Assembly (NCBI GenBank): GCA_012845835.1
Contig: JABAKD010000025.1
Coordinates: forward strand, 18,403,476 to 18,467,475
DNA: 64,000 bases
From: Undaria pinnatifida
Taxonomy: Eukaryota > Sar > Phaeophyceae > Laminariales > Alariaceae
Reading direction: 5' to 3'
Both the position numbers and the translations under genes were made by a program. Within the stretch, counting starts at the first letter, position 1. Every line of letters begins with the position of its first letter. Of this stretch, positions 27,001-42,000 are shown one piece after another. A model generated the notes under the pieces. It was given only the letters and a program-made list of their open reading frames with translations. It did no database searches and had not been told where the DNA came from.

Positions 27001-30000
27001 TCTGGCCCACACGAATTTACGGAGGTTCTACGACGTCTTCGGATTCTGACTGACGCGTTTGGAGACGAGTTTCTCAAAAAATATTATTATGATTGTCATC
27101 CGACTATTGACATGCTTCGAAGTATGCACAATCCCCCCCCCCCCCCCCAAATATTTACTTTAGAAGACATTGTTACTAAAAACAAATCCACCTTCGAAGC
27201 AGACGACATGCGTCGCCACCCGACAACGTGCAGCCTAAGTGTCAATCCTAAAGCATGACAGAGAAACAGATCGAGAGAAGACTACCACAAAAACGTAACA
27301 AAAAACCAGGTCACTGAGCTGGTTTATTTCAGGGCTTTTTTCACGGGTCAGGTCGCTGCTCGCTGGTCGAACCGGGCCGGGCCAGGGTGACCCGACCCGA
27401 TCCGACCCGACCTGTGAGGTTTGACGCGTACGCGATAAGGGGGGTATACGCCGGTTTTCGCTACGTGCTGAACATCCGCCACTCCCACGAGTGGCTCAGC
27501 ACCTTGTCAAAAGACGATCTTTGAAATGTATTTTGTTCGTACAAGAAAACAAACGACTCCATGGCGGTCGGTGCCCATGGCGAGGTCCAAAGGCAACTAC
27601 TGTTTTAAGAAAAGGAAAATAAGTTGGGCAGCCACTACAAGTGATTCACTTCAAGTGACTAAAAATGACTAAAAGGGCGTAAAAGAGACAAAAAGTGACA
27701 AAACTACCGCAACCTTGGTCATTTTCGAACACCTCCTGATCTGACCCGACCCGGCCCGACCCTACTCGACCCTCGAGTTTTTTTTTAAGCCTCCTGCGGG
27801 TCGAGTCACGACCCGTGAGTATAGCCGCCTTGTACTTCGCCACCCATCTGTAACAAACCAGCCAATAACCGTAAGGTCCACCCAACTGTACAACCCAGAC
27901 CTACGGAATGGGGTTATTCACTTTCGGAAGCAAAGACGACGAGATTCGAGATCGTACACCAGTTAGGTAATTTTTCATATGCTACACAATCGGCGGCCAA
28001 AGTAATGTCGGCTTCATGGAGTAATGGGCTTCCTCACCGTTGGAAGAGAGGACGACGAGGTCGAGGTCATGCAGAAGTTGCCGACCAACGAAAGTTAGGA
28101 CCGGAGGGTCCATCCACACCAGCGTCGCCTTCAGCTCCACGGTCAAGTCGGCTACCTGATATTCCACGCACACCACGAGTTGGTTTGTGGTCGTGGTCAC
28201 ATGTCACTCTTTGTTTTGGTTTGTTTTTTCCTGGGGTATTCTGCCACTCCAGCGTGACTTGATTGGGTCCTGTAACCGTGGGCTTGATTGTGGCGATGAC
28301 GAGTTATAGATGAGAACAACAACAACAACAACAACAACAACAACCAAGTATCTGGCAATATTTCGATTGCGAATCGTCGGGCATTATTACCTCTGTTTTG
28401 CTGTCGATGGTGCACAGGCAACACCGTGCGAGAGTTAATATATGCAACAATGATTACGAGGTCCTCCAACTTTTACGTCGGTTCCGATTGAAAAAAAACG
28501 CTGAGCGTTTCTTCGACTTACCGTCACTACGTAGTTGGTGGTCGTCCCTGCTAGTGCCACTGCGCTGTCGTCGAAGTACATTGTCGTAGACCCCTCCCCG
28601 CCAACGGGCAAGGAGCCTTCTAACAGGACTCTGCCGAAACCCCTGATACCATCCGGTGAAGACGAACCACCCATCTCATCAGCGCCGTGGACCAACACCG
28701 CCTGTTCACATAATGTTAAACCCAATTCCCGGAAAAACGAACGTCAACGACCGAACCAGGAACCAGGTATTAATACTTATTGTTTTGGCCATCTGCCAAC
28801 CCCCCCCCACCCCCTCCAATGTACACTCAATCTTCTATCTGACAATGACTATAATAGTCAGAACATCCAGTGTTGTTGCTGTTGTTGATAGGGAGGGGAG
28901 TGGTGAAATTTATTTAATTACTACTGTGTTTAGACAATATTTATTTTAGATAGTAGGGAGAGACGATATGCAGCACGAGCTTCAATGTTGATACCTCACA
29001 ATTATTCACAAAATACCACGAGAAGGCAAAAAGATTTCTATGCACGACGGCTAACCCCTTTAAATCGAAGCCCAGGAGGGACGAGCGTCTGTTCATTCCG
29101 ATTGCGAGGGGCCCACCACCACGATCATCATCATCATCATCGTCGTCGTTGTTTTCTCTTTATGGTCGTTATCATTGTGATCACCGTCATTTCCATCCTC
29201 CTCATCATCATCGTCATTGCCATAATCATTACCGTCATTACCATCACCATTCGCCAATACCATCATCACCGTCATCATCATCATCATCATCATGGTCATT
29301 ACCATCATCGTCGTCATCATCATCGTCATCATCATCGTCATCATCATCATCATCATTATCATCATTGCCATCATCATCAGTGCCATCACCATCACCATCA
29401 CCATCATTATCATCATCATCACCATCATCAGCATCACCATCATCATCATCATCATCATCATCAACAACATCAACATCGTCATCGTAGCGACTCAAAAATG
29501 GGCAAGATGGCTAGTCACACATGAGGTGACCGACCTCCGAGGGCCTACTATTAATCCTCGTTGAGAATTCAGAGGGGGGGAAACGGTGGTAAAAAGTGGC
29601 GATTACATCATCGACCACTGCGTGATGTGGACGACAAGATTTGGTGTCCACTCTACAATACAACGAGTAAGGAGTCGTACAGCGCTGGGCGCATCATGAT
29701 CCTACGCGAACGAGGGCACGCTACGTTGTCGTTGACTGTGCACGGTACGAACACAACTAACCCTAACCCCGACCTCATCAACCAAATACTAAGGGCTAGT
29801 GCTCTTCGTCTCGCGCACGGTGTGCGTCAAGCCACAATGTCGGAATGAGTGGAAATATCTACTGGCCCGAAGTGCCAGACACTCACGCTGGCTTCTCGTA
29901 GACGGTGGTTGATGATACCGCACTTGTTTTGTTATTACGTTTGCCACCCGACAAGATGTGCAGTATAATGAGCTTCACTGTCGATGATTCCGAAATATTC

Positions 30001-33000
30001 CCAGAAAGTAGATATATGTGCCGGCGTCCCCCGTGGTTGAATAGCAAGCCGCGTTACTATTGAGGTCGAGGTCGTAGGTTCTAATCTTTACACAAAGGAC
30101 TCTGTCTTGCAAACTGACAGGAAGAAAGTGCGAGAGAGCGCAAGTTGGCGAAACTCGATGAAAATCGACGAGCATAACAAAGCTGAAAAGCGGGAGTTTT
30201 GAACCCTATTATGCACCCATAAAAATGACGGCGCGTATCGAGAGGGAGGAGGGAAAACATCTGTGACCACGGCATGACCTTGTCCAGAAGGTCGATAAAG
30301 GTAAAACCTCTTACGAGTTGAGCTGGAAAGAAAAAGTGATGGTTAAAAAACGAAAACAAGAGAAGATGAAAATCGAGGGGAACCTGCATAACAGAACACC
30401 TATGCACGAAACTACCCACGTTTGTTTTGGTCGAATTCTCCGGGTCCCAAAAGGGCTAACAACAGTGGCGGCTACGATAGCGTAACCTACCTTAAGCAAG
30501 GCGCCACTGGGGTCAAAGTTCCCAGTCTGCATGCAGTTGAAGAACTCGCCTCCATCGCACAGGCCTCTCGCCGTCACGTCTGCGGTGTACCACTGACATC
30601 GCCAAAATAAAAAGGAACATGAGTACGAGTACGAGTGTTCGTTCTGCGTTGGAATGGATGGATGGAAGGATGAATCAATTATGTATGCATAATTGTCGGA
30701 AAGCAAATGAAAAAAATCAAGTCAACTACGTAGTCTGCCTTGTTTTTCTTCTATATCTTCTCCCTCGAACATGGAAACTAGTTGACGTCTTTAATAAGTA
30801 TGCATGAATAAACTTTTACGACCCCTCCCCCATAAATATTTGTCGGACGTCAAACACAATGCTAAAACGAGGTGTGTATGGTGCTGTACAGCAATGCCTT
30901 GATTATTATCTAGTAATAAAATGCGGCATCACCACCCCCTTCGTGACAACGTCTGTTCCCACGCTTACCAAAGCAATAATTGATCACAATTACACATCCT
31001 AGGAGGGAGCGAAGGGCGGCGGGGCGGGTGTACTTGTTATTTGTTCATGACCTTATGTTTTAAAGACCATAGACTCTCGCATCTTCACGATGCCGGGACG
31101 GGGCACGTCGGGTTTTCACCAACCAGGCACATATTGCGGGGATTGCTTGCCCTTGCTTTTTTTGGGCGCGTGGTACTTTGAAGTGAAGCTAGCCGCACGC
31201 AAGCAAGACAGGCACCTTCGTACGGCGGTACAACGCTACGATCTGTAATGACCTCCGTCTGATGAACGAATAGGGTAAATCGTCGCAACCACCACTATCA
31301 CCACCACCGCCGCCGCCACCAACCGCTCATAGCTCGGCTGATGCAAGGTCTAAGTTGTTAATCATTAAACACAGCCCACGAAAAATCCCGCTTAAACTAC
31401 ATTACTATACGACTTATGTATGGACATAGTCAGACATTAATCATCAGGAGCGCGCGCATCCCTTTCAGTTTTGTTTTTTGTTTCGGCTCACCCCTTGTCG
31501 GAAGTACTGACGAACTATCGCCAGAGCTCCGGCAACTATCGGCGTTGACATGCTTGTTCCTGTCATTTCACAAGCACATGGATGGTGTGGTTGGTCTGAT
31601 GGCATCACAATCAATTTCGCTGGTGGCTTTATACATGGCAGTGGGGTATCCTAGTTAAGAGCCTCTTGGAACACACTGATAGTAGTGTGACAGCTGTTCT
31701 CTGTGCCGTTCATATCTCAGATTGGGCATCACATAGTTATAAACTAGTACAGTGGGTACCCCGATTTAAGAGCGCCCAGGATAAGAGCGTTAGGGATTTA
31801 AGAGCGGTCGAATCGGCACGTCCCGCCTATACTAAATTCTGTATATTTCCCACTACAGATAAGAGCAATGCGTGATTAAGAGCGCTTGTCTCGGCTTGTC
31901 GCGGGGCGCTCTTAAATCGGGGTAACCGCGGTATGGACGTCACACGCCGTCACGATTTGTTCTACGGTATCCCCTCCCCCGTGTTTTATCTTACTAAATC
32001 TCCCGGTTTGAAATCAGCTCCCGGCCGTATCTCCTGAAATACGATGCCCCTTGCCACCCCGACGTCATTGTTCGATAATCCTTTACCAACAAAAAAACGT
32101 ATGAAGATTTATTTTCCATCGCATTCTTCCTCGTGTCGAGCATCCACGAGACCTTCGTTAAAAAAAAGCTCTTTTTTGGGGGGGAGAGCTATCGTAGAAT
32201 CTGTCTGACACAAGCCGACTTGACCGCTCTCATCCCCTGTAGAACTGCATTTTAGGGACAATCTACTTGGAATTAGCCTTTTTCGGTGGTAAAAGGGCAA
32301 AAATCATTTTTTACTTGTTACGGACGCTCCTAAATCGGATACCCCACGATGTGTGTGTTTTTTTGTTGCAGCCTCCGATCGACCATTTCTGATCGACACA
32401 GCATTATATATGTGGGGCGCGAAGAAATAACGGATTCCAATTGTACAAGTTTTCCCCTTGGCGTCGCTCTTCTTTGTGGGGAGAGCGGATTTTCGTGAAC
32501 GATCGGCGTCGAAGCTCATGCCCCACATTGTCGGATGGCAAGCATCGTGGCAACAATCAGGAGAGAGGTAGAGTTCGTGCGTGTGCATAGTTTTCTTGTT
32601 TCTGTGGGTTTCCCTTGGCTTTGTTCTATATACTCGTACTTTCTGGGAATGTTGTAAGAGATCGACGTTGACGTTCATGCTGCCTGCACATCGTCAGCTG
32701 AAAAGCATAATATATCAATATTAAGGAAGGAGAAGAAGAAAAAAACATTACTTACCAAGGAAACATTACTTACCAAGGAACCAATGTTTTTACGTAATTC
32801 GTACGAAATATTTGGACGACGGATGTCGAAAATTGCTCACCATCTCTGACGTCGAGCTGGCAGGTTTGTTCACCACTGTAGCCCGCCGATCGCGCCGAGA
32901 TGACCATGTCGCCTGGTGCCACAACCTGACACAAAACAAAGCAAAAACAACATTAAAAAAAGCGTACACCGACTCTGAGCAGATTCCTCTTATTTTGCGT

Positions 33001-36000
33001 GTGGCTTGTGTACCTGCTGGTTTCTGTTATACACAAGCGACGATAGTGAACTCCCGTGTGGATGATCCAACAGCAAACCAATCTCTAATAAGTGCGCTCG
33101 ACAGGCCAGCAGAGCTTACCACTCACCTGGTATTCCATAAAATGGTTAAGAAACACTGCTGTGTAGAGGGTACCTTGCCACATCTTCGAGAAAATAATTG
33201 ACTTTCACGTTTAATTGTATCTAACCCTAAGCCTAACGATAACCCAATCAAACCCAGTCAACCAATGCAAAGATAGTTCCCTCCGTCTCGCACACAGTGC
33301 CTCGACCATTTACGCGATTAAATGGTAAGCTTTACTGACTGTGTGGGAGACGAAGGAGAGTGTCTGTGGAACGGTTAATGAGGTTTGATTCGGTTTTGCT
33401 TGGGTTAGGGTTACGGTTAGGTTTCATTCCAAATGTCTGCCAACCATTTTCTTGAATTAGTGGTAAGGTGCCCGCCGACAAGCCGTGGGGTGGCATTCTG
33501 GTATCCCTCGGATAGCGTTAGACGAGTTGTCGTGTGCGCTGCGTACTATTGTTGCAGGATGTTACCGTTGCGCGGTGTAGGTAAGTGCCCACCCAGCACG
33601 TGGGGCGAGTTGAGAACGTGTCTTGCGGTGCTATCAATCCGCTCGTGACAGCGACGGGCTAATTATTCGACGAGCCGCGGGGTATTATGCTACTGTAGTG
33701 GGGGGAGCGCCCGATAATGCCGATATTATTCGATAAGCCGCCCCATAACGATCAATTCCAATAGAAAGCGACGACTAACTGAGCAAAGGCTACCTTAGCA
33801 TTGCCGGAAGGCACATGAAAAAAAAAATAAGAAGTCACTGTATACAACTCAGGCTCACATCCGGTTTGATCCTTCCGTCCGCCAACGGACCACGTCCAGA
33901 AAATCCTGACACCTCATCGATGGTGCTGCCCACAGAAAACCTCGTTATACCGGACTTTGAGCTTCCTACCGCCAAGGAGTTTTTGCCCGTCGCGGGGGTG
34001 GTAATGCTGCACAAGTCGGTCGACGAATCTCCTTTGTTACCGGCGGCGAAGACGAGAAGATGCTTGGGGTTTTCGTAGAGGTATTGGTCGTTGTAGTAGG
34101 TCGAGTCTCCCACGACACAGCCGTAGTAACCCCAGGAGTTGGAGTGGATGGCGGCACCCGTGTTTTCTGCAGTTTGCCAAGCTTCTCGCGCTGCGTGGGA
34201 TGGGGGTGTAGTGGTAATGTCCGCGACGGAGCACAGTCTTAGCAAAATTTAGGGGGGACCAAGGCCACAGTTTGAGGTGTACTCATTTCATGCATGGCCG
34301 TAGTCGTATGACCGTAGACGCAGCCATAGTAACTCCCGAAGTTGGAGAGGATGACGACGCCTGTGGAGGCTGCGGTTGGCCATACTTCTCTCGATGGGGT
34401 AATGTTACATGGTGGTATGGGTATGGGCATGGGGGTGGTACGGTTTTAAGGTGGCTTGGGGGTAATGTACGCGATGGAGAATAAGCATGTTTCGGATTTT
34501 TTTTAGTTTTTGGAGACAACTGAATGAGTTTTGCGACGTAATGGGGTGAAAAGGCGCGATGAGGGTTGAGTTGGAGTGGATGGCGGCACCGGTCGAGGTT
34601 GCGATTGGGCACACTTCTCTCGCTGCGTGGAAGGGTGGTATGAAGGTAACGTGCGTGAAGGAGCATATGCTTAGGATGTTTTGGAGACCAAGGAGACGTT
34701 TGAGGCATGATGGGGTAAGAAATACACGGCGGGGTCAAAATATATTGTGAGGTCGAGTTGAAGCGGATGGCGGCACCTGTGGATGTTGCTATTTGCCACA
34801 TTCCTCTCGCGGGGTGGTGTTATTATGAGTGGCCGTAACGTAACGGACGCGATGGAAGAATAAATGTTTCCGAAGACGAATGCGACGAATGAACGAGTGC
34901 GAGATATAGAGGGCTAAAAAAGGCGTATGGGGTCGGGACGGATGGGGTCGTGTTGGAGTGGATGATGGCGCCGGTGGTTGCTCCGGTTTACCATACTTCC
35001 CTAGATCGGTGGTGTTATATGGTGGTATCAGGGTATCATGAGCAACTTGAAGAACAATGCGCCGGAGACAAAGGAAGGGGTGCAAGGTACGATAGGGTCC
35101 GGGGGCATGATGGGGTCGAGTTGGAGCGGATGGCTACGCCTGTAGATGCTGAGGTTAGCCACACTTCTCTCGCTGGGTGGTGTTACATGATGGTATGGTG
35201 GTATCGTCATCACGTAATGTGGGCGACGGAACATTCGAGTATATCCACGCAGCGATAGGGGTACAAGCAATTTTCAGAGCCAAAATATACATTACTGACG
35301 AGGCTCCGAAACTGTGCTGTAGTAGTATAGTATTATAGTATGATAGTATTATAGTATTATATGTAGGATACATAGTTGTCCCAATTTTCACTTGCAACTT
35401 TCTATCGCTTAAAAACTGACATTAAATTGCACTTTCATCCCGAATATTAATGACCTACGGGGCTCCTCAGATAGACTAAGGAGCTACCCATGGCTCCTCA
35501 CTTAGACTAAAAAGCTACCCATGGCTACGATATTTTATGTTGTAGTATTGTGTATAGCATCATAGTACACAAAATGATACCCCCGCTTTCACTTACAAAT
35601 AGTTCTACTGCTTAAACTTACATAGGTATGCTCTGTTGGCACTGCGTAACATGTCAATATCCATGGCGGGGCAACTGATTTAAAAATAAAAAAATCGACA
35701 GCCACTCGCATGAGTGAGTGCCTCGGAGTCGATGAAACAATAAGGCTTAATTAACACTGACCCCCAAAAAACTACTGCCGCCTGTCTGTACCCTTGTTCA
35801 GCCCCAATAGCGATGTCGAAACCTTGCAGCATCTGCCCCATGAAGCGGCAACCCGGCTTTTCCGCAAGGATAGGGGATGCGTCCGAGTTGTAGCAGTAGG
35901 AGATATGCGACAAGCGCGCAGTACGATGATACTTGTACATGTTTACTGACTCTCCCTTGGAGGGCAAGAAGACACACAAAAAAAAACGCCGCCTTTTGTC

Positions 36001-39000
36001 GCCACAGCTAGTGCAAGACACCTGTAATTAATAATAAGAAACAGGACGTTCTGGCTCTGGCTAGGTTTCATATTTTGAGAAAGAGTGCGTTCTAAACTAA
36101 CATCAGTATCAAGGCTCCCGAAATTCTTGTATTCCGGCAAAAAACAACCTGTCTTTCTTATTACCCTGTTTGTCATCAGGTGTGCAGCACCGTATACCTG
36201 GGTCCCAAACGGGTTAATATAAGTTATTTTCAGACTCGGTGAAAAAAGAAAACTCACCATCTGGGTAGGGAACGTCGAGCACGGTGGCATCTTCCTCGCC
36301 GCTGACATCAAAGAAAGCTATCTTGGCTCCCCTTGCAACGCTAGCAAGGGCGGGAAAATGCGACCATTGGAGTGTGTTAAGTGCATCATTATATTACAGC
36401 ACGGAAGTCGAAGAAGACTATCTTGGCTTCCCGTGCAACGCTAAAAAACAGCCATGTTCACGAAATGCGAAGACAAGGGGCGCGTTACATTACTATCCAG
36501 TAATAATGATAATAATGACGTCGAAGAAAGCTATCTTGGCTCCTCTTGCAACGCTTTACAAACTGTCGCAGCTTTTTAAAGTGTTTTCCATCCGGCAACG
36601 CAATGTTACGGGCCATAGTGGTAAACGACGAGATCTCAGCATCGTTTTAACGTATCACGAATGAAATGCCAAAACTTTTAAACGTTGCGGACCGTAGCGC
36701 TGAGTGCTGTAACATCGACGCAAACAAATACTCAACAATTAGCTTCAAATGCTCAAAATTTAGTTTTGAACGGCTCGTCCAAACCGATGTTGACACGAAA
36801 ATAGACGATTGGAGTGCGTTCAGTGCACTACACTACAGTACTAGCGTCGAAGAAATCTATCTTGGCCTTTCCTTGCTACCCTTAACAGTGATGTTCGCGA
36901 AATATCACCACTAGGTTTAATCTCACCATGATACAGTGCAGGGTGTCGAAGCAAGCGCTCTCTTGGCTCCTCTGGCAACGTTAATTAGCGACCATGTTCG
37001 CGAAACTAGACAATTGGGGTGTGTTAAAACACTATGATACAGTACAACAACGGCGTTGAAGAGCGCTATCTAGGCCCCGGTTGCAACGCTAAACAGCGAC
37101 GGCGTTCACGGAATTAGACGATTGGGATGCGTTGAATGCACTACGGCATTAATATTGTGTATAGTGCGCTGAATTCTGGAGGATTTTTGTGGGCAGTTTG
37201 TGCACTACAACTTCAGGCCGGCGCACTTACCCGCCGTTGAGGGGCGCGTCCGAAGATCCGCCTTTGAGGCACGTTAACGAGCTTTGATAATCTAGCCAAC
37301 CTCCATCGCAGCTAAGGTCCTCGCAGTATAGATTCATGTCCCACTCTGAAAGCGATTGTGGCAACGGCGGCGATGGTGGTGATGGCGGTGGTGGTGGTGA
37401 CGGTGCGTATTTCAATCCAATATGAACTACTGCCTTATTTGCCTTCCGACACTGTGCAGTGCATAGTTCGTTCTAACCGCATTACTAATCAGTTGGATAC
37501 TCCTTCTCGTATAAGCATTTGTTCTTGTTTTTGGAGGTACGCGTGCAACGCTAGAACGCCCAAACTTGACTACCCGTGGTGGTAGGGAAGCGCCCGTCCT
37601 CACTCGACGCTTGCACCCGGACTACCACTTACTTCAGAGGCATTGCCGCCCGTCCGTCCGTCCCCTCGCTATCTATTCACGCCCCGGACAGATCATGAGC
37701 TGGTCCATCTATCGTGTATAGCTCACGCCTTCAAAACAAGCACAATGGTACATATGAGCTACCTCCTCCAGCTTACACCAGGGAAAACACGTGTAGTAGC
37801 TCATGTAGCTCCTACAGCTCTTCTGGGGAAACATAAGTTATCTCGTGTAGCTCCTATAGCTCACCCAGGGGAAATACGTGCAGATGGGCCATCCTCTATA
37901 GATTAAGATTTGAAAGCACGTGCAGATGAGCTACCCTCCTACAGGTCATTCTATTTCTTTTTTTTTCTCTTTTTTTCTCTTCTTCTTTCCTTGCTTTCTT
38001 GTCTTGTCTTTTCTTGCTTTTTTTGTCTTTTTCTTCTCTTTGCTTGCCTTTTTCGTCTTGTTTCGTTTTTCTTCTCTTTTCTTTCCTTTCCTTCATCTTC
38101 TTTTCTTTTCTTTGTTTCTTTTTCTCCAATTGACTTACGCCTGTCGTGCGTATGCGTAGTGATAGATACTACGTGTAATAATCTTACTTGGGCGGCAATC
38201 GGAATATTTGGTTTCTCCAGGCATGAGTAGTGAGACGTATGCACCGGCCTGGACCTGGCACATCGTAGACTGACTCCCGATTTCACTTTTATATGTTACT
38301 GGTGGAGGCATGAATTGCGTCAGCTGTGATATATGCGTGTACCACCTTGGGTTGTGTGTGTGTTTTCCCTGGGGTATTCCTCAGCTCCAGAGTGACTGGA
38401 GCCTGTCCTGTGACCACGGACTTGCTTATGCGAAATAATGTGAGAACAACAACAACAACAACAGGTCAATCCGGGGAAACATGTACAGCTCTCGTAGCTC
38501 ATGTAACTCCCTTGTGGGCTGCCCTTAGCCACTTTAGCGCCCAAAAATCCTGCTTCCCTAAACTGATTTCAAATAATTTGTCCCCAAAACGGGTTTCCAG
38601 TTGTAAAGGGGCTAAAAAGAGCTAGAGCGAGCTACGGTGAGCTGATCTGCCCGAGATGTGTAACTATGAACCCCTTGAGAGATGAAACAGATGTCGCACA
38701 CAACTTGTTCTTGCAGAAGGTACCCGAAAACATGGGCGCAGCGTATTGGAATATAGACCTATTGTGGCTTTTGTGATACGACTACACCCACCATAGTCTA
38801 TTGCCGTACTCTCTGTATTCGTGGACTTATTTCGAGTACGTATTATTTACATACACAAAACTGAAAAGTACGCATCTTCCCTGTACTGGACGTGTGTCCG
38901 CAGCTTTCTACTTTCGTAGGTTTCATGTGGCTTTAGATATCAATTCAGGGGGCGTGTTGAACACCCAGCAGGCCTGTTTGTGTTTCTTTTTTAGAGTATT

Positions 39001-42000
39001 TGTCATTGGTAATTACACCACGTGTATTTGTTTACGTCCTTACATCCCTGCCGCTGTTCTTACACAGGCCTGCCAACGTTATTGCATTCGTATTTGAGTG
39101 ACATGACTACTTTCATATCGCCGCTGTTCATACACAGATCTGAATATGCCGTACCATTTGTGTTGGTTCTTTAGAGTATCAGGCGCCTCTAGCTGATGAC
39201 TTCTTCTCAAGGGGTTGTATTGCAATTTTGACTTATCAGTTCACTAGTATCTACCTGGTAGCTGATTTCCAGTCACTACGAACGAGTACAATGGGTATCT
39301 TATTCTAGATGCGGGAAAACACAACATACGGCCAAACTCGGTTTGTTACTTCTCGCGGGCGTATTGTATATTCAAGTTGCAACCAGCTTACCACTACAAG
39401 TATCGGGGAGCGTTGTAGGGAACACTGCAAGGAAAGTTACTGTAGTGCGGACTGTCGGCCAGCACGACAACCCGTAGAGTACATCTGCCCGTGGCGTGGG
39501 CATTGTCCCATGGTCATCAGGTGACGGTCAACCCCACCTCGACCACTCCTTTTTCCTTCTTCCTTCTTCCTGCTTCTTTCTTTCTCTCTTGTTTCTCTTC
39601 TTTGGTTTCCATTCATTGGCCGCAAGCACCAGTTTCTAAATCACCTTATATTTTCTTCTCTATCACAAGTGATCTTCACATACACTCCGGGCCAACCGCT
39701 GTAGCTCTTAACACAGAGACAGAGCCTTGAAACGCACCATTGCATAACAGCAGTGCCAAAGAGGTTGACAGCCCAGAAGGTTCTTTTGTTACTTTGTTCG
39801 CCGTGCCTACGTATCGTAGCGTCTCGGCGTAGGGCGTTCGTCGCTCTCTCCGGAAGCCACGAAACGAGCACCAACATTGTTGTGGCTATCGTGCGTTTCC
39901 GACTTTATCGTTGTAGTCTTTTTTTTTTACTGTGTCTTCGTCCTTTTGTTTACTCATGGTGCACGCTGTCAGATGGAAGCAAAACAATTGAGTGACGCAA
40001 AAGCGTTCGAGAGCCGATTTTCGTTTTTTCATCTCCCGACCTTGGCAAAAATACTGTATCAACTACGTACCAGAATATATAATCGCTGCGTTCGCCCTAC
40101 TTAATCAGATTGACTGCGAAGAAAAAAAAAGAAACACGCCGGGCTACATACCGCGTTCGACGTTAAGAGGGTGGCGAAAAGGCCAGCAGAGGCTGCCCTC
40201 ACCCCACCACCGATGGGTACAAAACATCGCAATGTTTCGTAGTCTTGACAATAGCTTTAGCCTACGGTTCGGATTCTAGGCACATTACTCTGAGGGCGGA
40301 AATAAAAATGACAAAAATCTTCGTATCATTATCAATATTCCATTTGCCATCTGACAATATGTAGCGCTTGTTCCAGTCATACAATCAACCTACAAAGGAA
40401 TCTTCTTCTTATTGCATTTTTCCATTTGCCCTCTGACTACATCACTAGAGGGGGGGATGGTGAACTCTCATTAATTCATACTACTTCAAGGCATTCATAA
40501 TTTTTCCGGCGTCCAAGCCGACCTTGCCTAGATCTTGGACATAAAGGCGCCGTTTCGGGGACAGACAGGCGTAACACAGTTTAGCGAGGTTCTAATGTAC
40601 AACGGGGGCAAATGATATACGGGGGAGTGGCTGAAGTCTACTTATATATACTGTGTTTCAAGACACTACAGTGATTATGTTTTGAAGTTAGAGGGAGACG
40701 ATAATATCGTTCGACAATGTATTATGTGGGGACAGGAAATGGGGAAATGGTTGGCGAAGGATCATGCAATAATTTACTGCTGCTTGACGGAAGGGCATTC
40801 GGTATCTGTCGAACCGGCATCTACACACAATATCGTCAGAGGGCAGACACAATAATAGTAACAACAATTGGAGTACTACAGAAAGAGCGTAAACGGGAAG
40901 TGGGCATAGAAGGGAAGGTAGACCTTGTGCATAGGTTTCCTTCTGCTCCAAAGGGCTTTATTTTTTCGGGAATGTTATGGGTCAACAATGTTGAAGCTCG
41001 TGCTGCACACTGTCTGATGGCAAGCACACTAATAATAGTAATATTCAGGGCTTTTCACGGGTGATGAACCGGCCCGCGGGTCGGGTCAGGAGGGTTTCAA
41101 AAACTCGAGGGCCGAGTCGGGTCGGGTCAAGAGGTGTTCGAAACCTCACGGGTCGGGTTGCATCAGATCGGGAAGTCTTCAAATCTCACGGGCCGGGTCG
41201 GGTCACCCTAACTCGATCCGACCTGCAAGCAGTGACCCGACCCGCGAAAAGCCCTGGCAATAATGGTTTCTATACATTTACGCCCAAAATGGTGCGTAAA
41301 TAGCAAAGGGGCGTGCACGATGCTCACCCGAGTCTGCTGCTTTGGAGGTTACGTCCTCAGCATCCGCGCACACCCCGAAGCAGTCCACCTGTTCGCCCTG
41401 CGTACACGAAAATTACAATAAAGACGGGTTCGAAGACATTCTTTAACAGGGGGCAGCGCTCTCTCCGCTTTTCACCATGATGAATGAGCCCTACAGGTAG
41501 AAATGATGTAAAAGTTACATCTGTGTACGAAGTATCGGTATACATACGTCAGCATGTATACTACAGGAAGTATAATGTATGTAATCGGCATCTTCGTACA
41601 CTCCGAAGCAGTCCATCTGCTCGCCCTGCGTACACCAAAAGGGAAAAAAAGGGACCAAAGAGGACCAAAAATTACCGAAAGGGACTGGCAAATATGACGA
41701 AACGACAAACGACCAAACTTTTCACGGGTCGGACCATTTCTCGCTGGTCGGATCGGGTCAGGGCGACCCGACCTGGCCCGTAAATTCGAAGACCTCCTGA
41801 TCCGCCCCCACCCGACCCGTGAGGTTTCGAACACCTCCTAACCCGACCCGACTCGAACCGCGGGCCGGGTCAGGACGCGTTTCTTTTGAAAAGCCCTGAA
41901 ACGGAAAATAAGGACGGGTTCCATAGGCCTTAGGGGTCAACGTCCCCTCCCTCTTCACGGCGAAGCTTGGAGAAACGTTTGATGATATAGAAGGGGGGGG

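Noticed and set aside
26974-27258. Plus-strand open frame with EFTEVLRRLRIL
   Set aside because: It looks somewhat protein-like, but has no recognised motif or partner exon and is interrupted by a C run; support is too weak for a gene call.
29093-29524. Long open frames rich in His, Asp or Met over the (ATC)n array
   Set aside because: A trinucleotide repeat is open in most frames on both strands; there is no domain and it lies inside intron 16.
29561-29848. Plus-strand open frame of 95 codons
   Set aside because: It has no domain, no homologous copy in the window and lies in intron 16 next to a simple repeat.
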